Shown piece by piece: positions 61,721-64,000 of a stretch of 64,000 nucleotides of DNA (position 1 is its first letter; every line of letters begins with the position of its first letter). A model generated the notes under the pieces. That model worked only from the letters and a program-made list of their open reading frames with translations. It was not told the DNA's origin and made no database searches. The stretch is from Mycobacterium sp. SM1 (GTDB lineage Bacteria > Actinomycetota > Actinomycetes > Mycobacteriales > Mycobacteriaceae), in the NCBI RefSeq assembly GCF_018361265.1, contig NZ_JAFLNH010000001.1:806001-870000 (forward strand). Direction: 5' to 3'. Both the position numbers and the translations under genes were made by a program.

Positions 61721-62033
61721 CAACTGGGCGATCTTCGAGCCACCCGATCAGGATCAACTGGCGCGGCAAGCTCAAGAATTGATCCACCGTGCCAATCTGG
61801 TCCGCCGACACGGATGGGATGAGTACCGGCGGCTCTGGTCGCGCGGTGAAGTCGTCGGCACCGCCCTGGTCCTCGGTGATGACGCCGAGCTCCAGCGATG
61901 CGACGAGACAACGGTCTCGGCACTGCAACGGTGGGCGTTCGACTTGTGGGGAATCACCGGCGGTCAAGCCGACACCGATGCCGGATTGCCTCGCACACGA
62001 GCCTGGTTCGACTCGATCCGTGCAATGAGGTGA
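61713..62033 (+). CDS. small hypothetical protein of the AICE operon
   Basis: 106 residues from ATG 61713, overlapping the ftsK-like stop. Helical, Trp-rich: LARQAQELIHRANLVRRHGW, DEYRRLWSRGEVVGTALVLG, TVSALQRWAFDLWGITGG. It occupies the place where a replication initiator is usually found in AICEs but is far too short for one. Function unknown. Confidence 0.7.
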   Translation: MSDNWAIFEPPDQDQLARQAQELIHRANLVRRHGWDEYRRLWSRGEVVGTALVLGDDAELQRCDETTVSALQRWAFDLWGITGGQADTDAGLPRTRAWFDSIRAMR

Positions 62034-62037
62034 AGCG

Positions 62038-62274
62038 ATGGTCACTAACGGCCTCCGGGAGGCCCTCGTCGCCGCAGGTAGCTTTCCTGAGCTGCTGACC
62101 GCAGAGCAGGTGTCGGCGCTGCTCGGTGTCTCAGCCGCGACGCTTAACCGCTGGGCGGCGATCCGCGAAACGACCGGCGAGCAGATCGGCCCACCCTGCT
62201 ACACGTTGTCAGAGCGGGTGCGCCGCTGGGACTGCGCCGAAGTCCGGGCCTGGCTCAAGCAGGTGCGCCGGTAA
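62038..62274 (+). CDS. helix-turn-helix protein, excisionase-like
   Basis: 78 residues. The HTH_17-type motif ELLTAEQVSALLGVSAATLN followed by RWAAIRETTGEQIGPPCYTL and RWDCAEVRAWLKQVRR is typical of Xis/MerR-like DNA binders located directly before an integrase. Stop and integrase start overlap (TAATG). Likely the recombination directionality factor. Confidence 0.85.
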   Translation: MVTNGLREALVAAGSFPELLTAEQVSALLGVSAATLNRWAAIRETTGEQIGPPCYTLSERVRRWDCAEVRAWLKQVRR

Positions 62275-63437
62275 TGGCAGGCAACACCCCGCGCGGCATC
62301 CGAAAGCGCCTCAACGCGGCCGGGGAGCCTCGCTATCAAGTCCGGTACCTAATCCGTGATCCCGACGCACCGTCAGGCTGGGTCGAGACCTCGGCCACCT
62401 TTTCGACTTTGCGCGAGGCGAAGGCGTTCAAATCCGAACGCGACAATGAGGCCGGTGCGCGTCGGTTCGATCCCCGCCTCGGTCGGACGCCACTCAAAAG
62501 GATCTGGACACAGTTCTCCGACTCCAAAAAGCCGGCTGTGTCGCCGAAGACATGGAGCGGTTATACACAACATTGGGAGCTGCGGATCGCGCCGCGGTTC
62601 GGACACATCCCGGTCGACGAAATCACCCGCGCCGACGTTCAGGCGTTCGTTGACGGCCTGACAGTCGGCCCGTGGGCAAAGGTGTCGACGCTGCGACTCT
62701 TCCGGTCGATTCTCGATGTCGCTCACCAGGACGGCCGAATCCACCGGAACCCCGCCGTCGGCGTCTCAGCGGGACGCATCCCCGAGCGGGAGCGTCACCG
62801 ATACCTGACCGCTCAGGAGGTTCAGATGCTCGCCACGGAGTGCGGCGATCAAGGCGACGTTGTCACGATCCTCGCCTACACCGGCCTGCGCTGGTCCGAA
62901 CTCGTCGGCCTTCGCGTCAAGGACATCGACCTCAACGCCCGCCGGCTCTATGTCCGAAGGGCAGCGCCAGAAGTCGAGGGCCGAATCGTCATCGGGCCTC
63001 CGAAGACCCGCGCCGGCATCCGAACCATCCCGCTCCCCCAGGTCGTCGTCGACATCTTCAAACGGCGAATCACCGGCCGCGCCCTGGACGAGCCCGCCGT
63101 CACCTCACCCAACGGAAAACTATTGCGATCCAACAACTGGCGCCGGCACACGCACTGGAACAAAGCCCTCAAGAAGACCGGCCTCGCCCCGCTGACGATC
63201 CACGACCTACGACACACTTACGCCAGCCTGGCCCGAAAGTCCGGTGCCGACCTTCGCTACGTGCAGAAAACCATGGGCCACTCCACACCGACCGTCACCG
63301 CCAACATCTACAGCGACCTCTATGCCGATGAACTCGACCAGGTCGCCACCAACCTCGATCAGCTTCACGCAACCGAGATTCACACACGGAAGACCGGACA
63401 AGAACCGGACGAATTAAACCAACCACCGAGTGCATAA
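62274..63437 (+). CDS. int: tyrosine recombinase (integrase) of element B
   Basis: 387 residues. Arm/SAM-like N-terminal region (about 1-165), then the catalytic domain with Arg206 (TGLRWSEL), Lys244 (PPKTRAG), His310-x-x-Arg313 (HDLRHTYASL), His336 (GHSTPTVTANIYSDLY) and Tyr346. All residues needed for catalysis are present. It ends 24 bases before the att repeat in tRNA-Phe, the standard position for tRNA-targeting integrases. Confidence 0.95.
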   Translation: MAGNTPRGIRKRLNAAGEPRYQVRYLIRDPDAPSGWVETSATFSTLREAKAFKSERDNEAGARRFDPRLGRTPLKRIWTQFSDSKKPAVSPKTWSGYTQHWELRIAPRFGHIPVDEITRADVQAFVDGLTVGPWAKVSTLRLFRSILDVAHQDGRIHRNPAVGVSAGRIPERERHRYLTAQEVQMLATECGDQGDVVTILAYTGLRWSELVGLRVKDIDLNARRLYVRRAAPEVEGRIVIGPPKTRAGIRTIPLPQVVVDIFKRRITGRALDEPAVTSPNGKLLRSNNWRRHTHWNKALKKTGLAPLTIHDLRHTYASLARKSGADLRYVQKTMGHSTPTVTANIYSDLYADELDQVATNLDQLHATEIHTRKTGQEPDELNQPPSA

Positions 63438-63461
63438 ACCGTGTCTATGCAGGTCGACCCC

Positions 63462-63511
63462 GGTGGCCAGGGGCGGGATCGAACCGCCGACCTTCCGCTT
63501 TTCAGGCGGAC
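63462..63511. other. attachment site within tRNA-Phe
   Basis: 50 bp identical to 50636-50685; covers the 3' half of the tRNA-Phe gene up to the anticodon arm. The element supplies this 3' end, so the tRNA stays intact after integration. Confidence 0.9.
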
Positions 63512-63537
63512 GCTCATACCGACTGAGCTACCTGGCC
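63464..63537 (-). tRNA. tRNA-Phe (GAA)
   Basis: 74 nt. Acceptor stem GGCCAGG/CCTGGCC with discriminator A; D-loop AGCTCAGTCGGT; anticodon loop CTGAAAA gives GAA; T-arm GGCGGTTCGATCCCGCC. CCA is not encoded. It is the integration target of the adjacent element. Confidence 0.97.
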
Positions 63538-63566
63538 GGAAGGCACCATGTGCCAGGCCGTGACGG

Positions 63567-63640
63567 CGACCCTGACGGGACTTGAACCCGCGACCTCCGC
63601 CTTGACAGGGCGGCGCGCTAACCGACTGCGCCACAGGGCC
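63567..63640 (-). tRNA. tRNA-Asp (GTC)
   Basis: 74 nt. Acceptor GGCCCTG/CAGGGTC, discriminator G; anticodon loop CTGTCAA gives GTC; T-arm GCGGGTTCAAGTCCCGT. Second of three minus-strand tRNA genes, likely one transcript. Confidence 0.97.
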
Positions 63641-63684
63641 TTGTCATAATTGTTAAATGTTTGCTCCGCGTCGCCGCGTCGCGG

Positions 63685-63758
63685 TACCCCCTACGGGATT
63701 CGAACCCGCGTTACCGCCTTGAAAGGGCGGCGTCCTAGGCCGTCTAGACGAAGGGGGC
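63685..63758 (-). tRNA. tRNA-Glu (TTC)
   Basis: 74 nt as drawn. Acceptor GCCCCCT/AGGGGGT; anticodon loop CTTTCAA gives TTC; T-arm CGGGTTCGAATCCCG. Promoter-proximal gene of the Glu-Asp-Phe cluster. Confidence 0.96.
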
Positions 63759-63880
63759 CAGAACCGAATCTCTCCGGGGTACTCGCAACATGGGTACGTT
63801 GGGAGCCAAGCCAGCTTAGGCCACCGTCGACCCAACTCTCAAACCAACTCCGCTCCGACGGCAGTATCCTGACGGTCGCG

Positions 63881-63953
63881 GCCCCTATAGCTCAGTTGGT
63901 AGAGCTACGGACTTTTAATCCGCAGGTCCCAGGTTCGAGTCCTGGTGGGGGCA
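63881..63953 (+). tRNA. tRNA-Lys (TTT)
   Basis: 73 nt. Acceptor GCCCCTA/TGGGGGC, discriminator A; D-arm AGCTCAGTTGGTAGAGCT; anticodon loop CTTTTAA gives TTT; T-arm CAGGTTCGAGTCCTG. Divergent from the Glu-Asp-Phe cluster. Confidence 0.97.
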
Positions 63954-64000
63954 CCGTGGCGCCCGCGCCGCGCTCGACCCGGGCAACGCGTCGCTGGGCG

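Larger units (their letters stand above)
50636..63511 (+). mobile_element. AICE-like integrative element B at tRNA-Phe
   Basis: 12.9 kb between 50-bp direct repeats of the tRNA-Phe 3' half. Gene order: IS1380 copy 2, hypothetical (53230), cargo genes 53824-58471, Nudix and GntR regulators, small protein, FtsK/TraB-like ATPase, small protein, HTH (Xis-like), integrase next to the tRNA. This is the modular order of actinomycete integrative and conjugative elements, except that no RepSA/RepAM-type initiator is recognised. Confidence 0.85.

Noticed and set aside
61713-62033. Considered as a replication initiator because of its position.
   Set aside because: At 106 residues with no Rep motifs it is too small; no Rep gene could be supported in the element.

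Overview
The window is high-GC actinobacterial DNA and almost certainly comes from a Mycobacterium. It carries a complete yrbE-mce operon, the PknD/PstS2/PstB/PstS1/PstC1/PstA2 phosphate locus in recognisable M. tuberculosis-like form, an MmpS-like protein, an ESX-type secreted protein locus and mycobacterial insertion sequences (ISL3, IS110, IS1380, IS607). The species cannot be fixed from this sequence alone.

Layout. 1-3843: a partial conserved gene, an MmpS-like protein, a small secreted protein, two Mce-associated membrane proteins and another secreted protein. 3901-13363 (minus strand): yrbEA, yrbEB, mceA, mceB, mceC, mceD, mceE, mceF, tightly packed with ATGA overlaps, a lipid importer of the Mce/ABC type. 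13918-15063: a thiolase homologue lacking the nucleophilic cysteine. 15132-24948: a tandemly duplicated phosphate locus. Copy 1 kept pknD, pstB, pstS1, pstC1 and pstA2 but lost pstS2 except for its last codons; copy 2 kept pknD and pstS2 but only the first codons of pstB. The two PknD proteins have nearly identical kinase and propeller domains but unrelated juxtamembrane/transmembrane segments. 25020-32317: an F420-type flavin-split-barrel protein, an IS607-family element with a frameshifted TnpB, a class III CoA-transferase, an amidase and a VanX-like dipeptidase.

32671-63537 is accessory DNA. An intact ISL3-type element (8-bp target duplication) is followed by a mosaic of mobile-element cargo: a broken PIN-like toxin, a large PD-(D/E)XK protein, an AbiEi/AbiEii pair, a decayed IS110 and two IS1380 copies. 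An ESX-associated gene pair lies here too; its large toxin-like member is cut by a second IS110, and a possible partner protein sits just downstream. Two related integrative elements of the actinomycete AICE type (pSAM2-like) are recognisable. Each has a Nudix (Pif-like) gene divergent from a GntR (KorSA-like) gene with shared operator sequences, followed by an integrase. The first (about 48.65-50.69 kb) has lost everything between the GntR gene and the middle of the integrase. The second (50,636-63,511) is flanked by 50-bp direct repeats of the 3' part of tRNA-Phe and keeps an FtsK/TraB-like ATPase, a small HTH (Xis-like) gene and a full integrase. No replication initiator was recognised.

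The cargo of the second element looks like a defence island: a cytosolic trypsin-like protease; an antitoxin/nuclease-like protein overlapping a nucleotidyltransferase and preceded by two copies of a nested palindromic operator; a membrane-anchored protein; and a translationally coupled TIR-like (ThsB/DUF1863-type) protein plus a two-TM protein. The TIR/two-TM pair is the best candidate for a little-described system. The window ends with tRNA-Phe, tRNA-Asp, tRNA-Glu (minus) and tRNA-Lys (plus).
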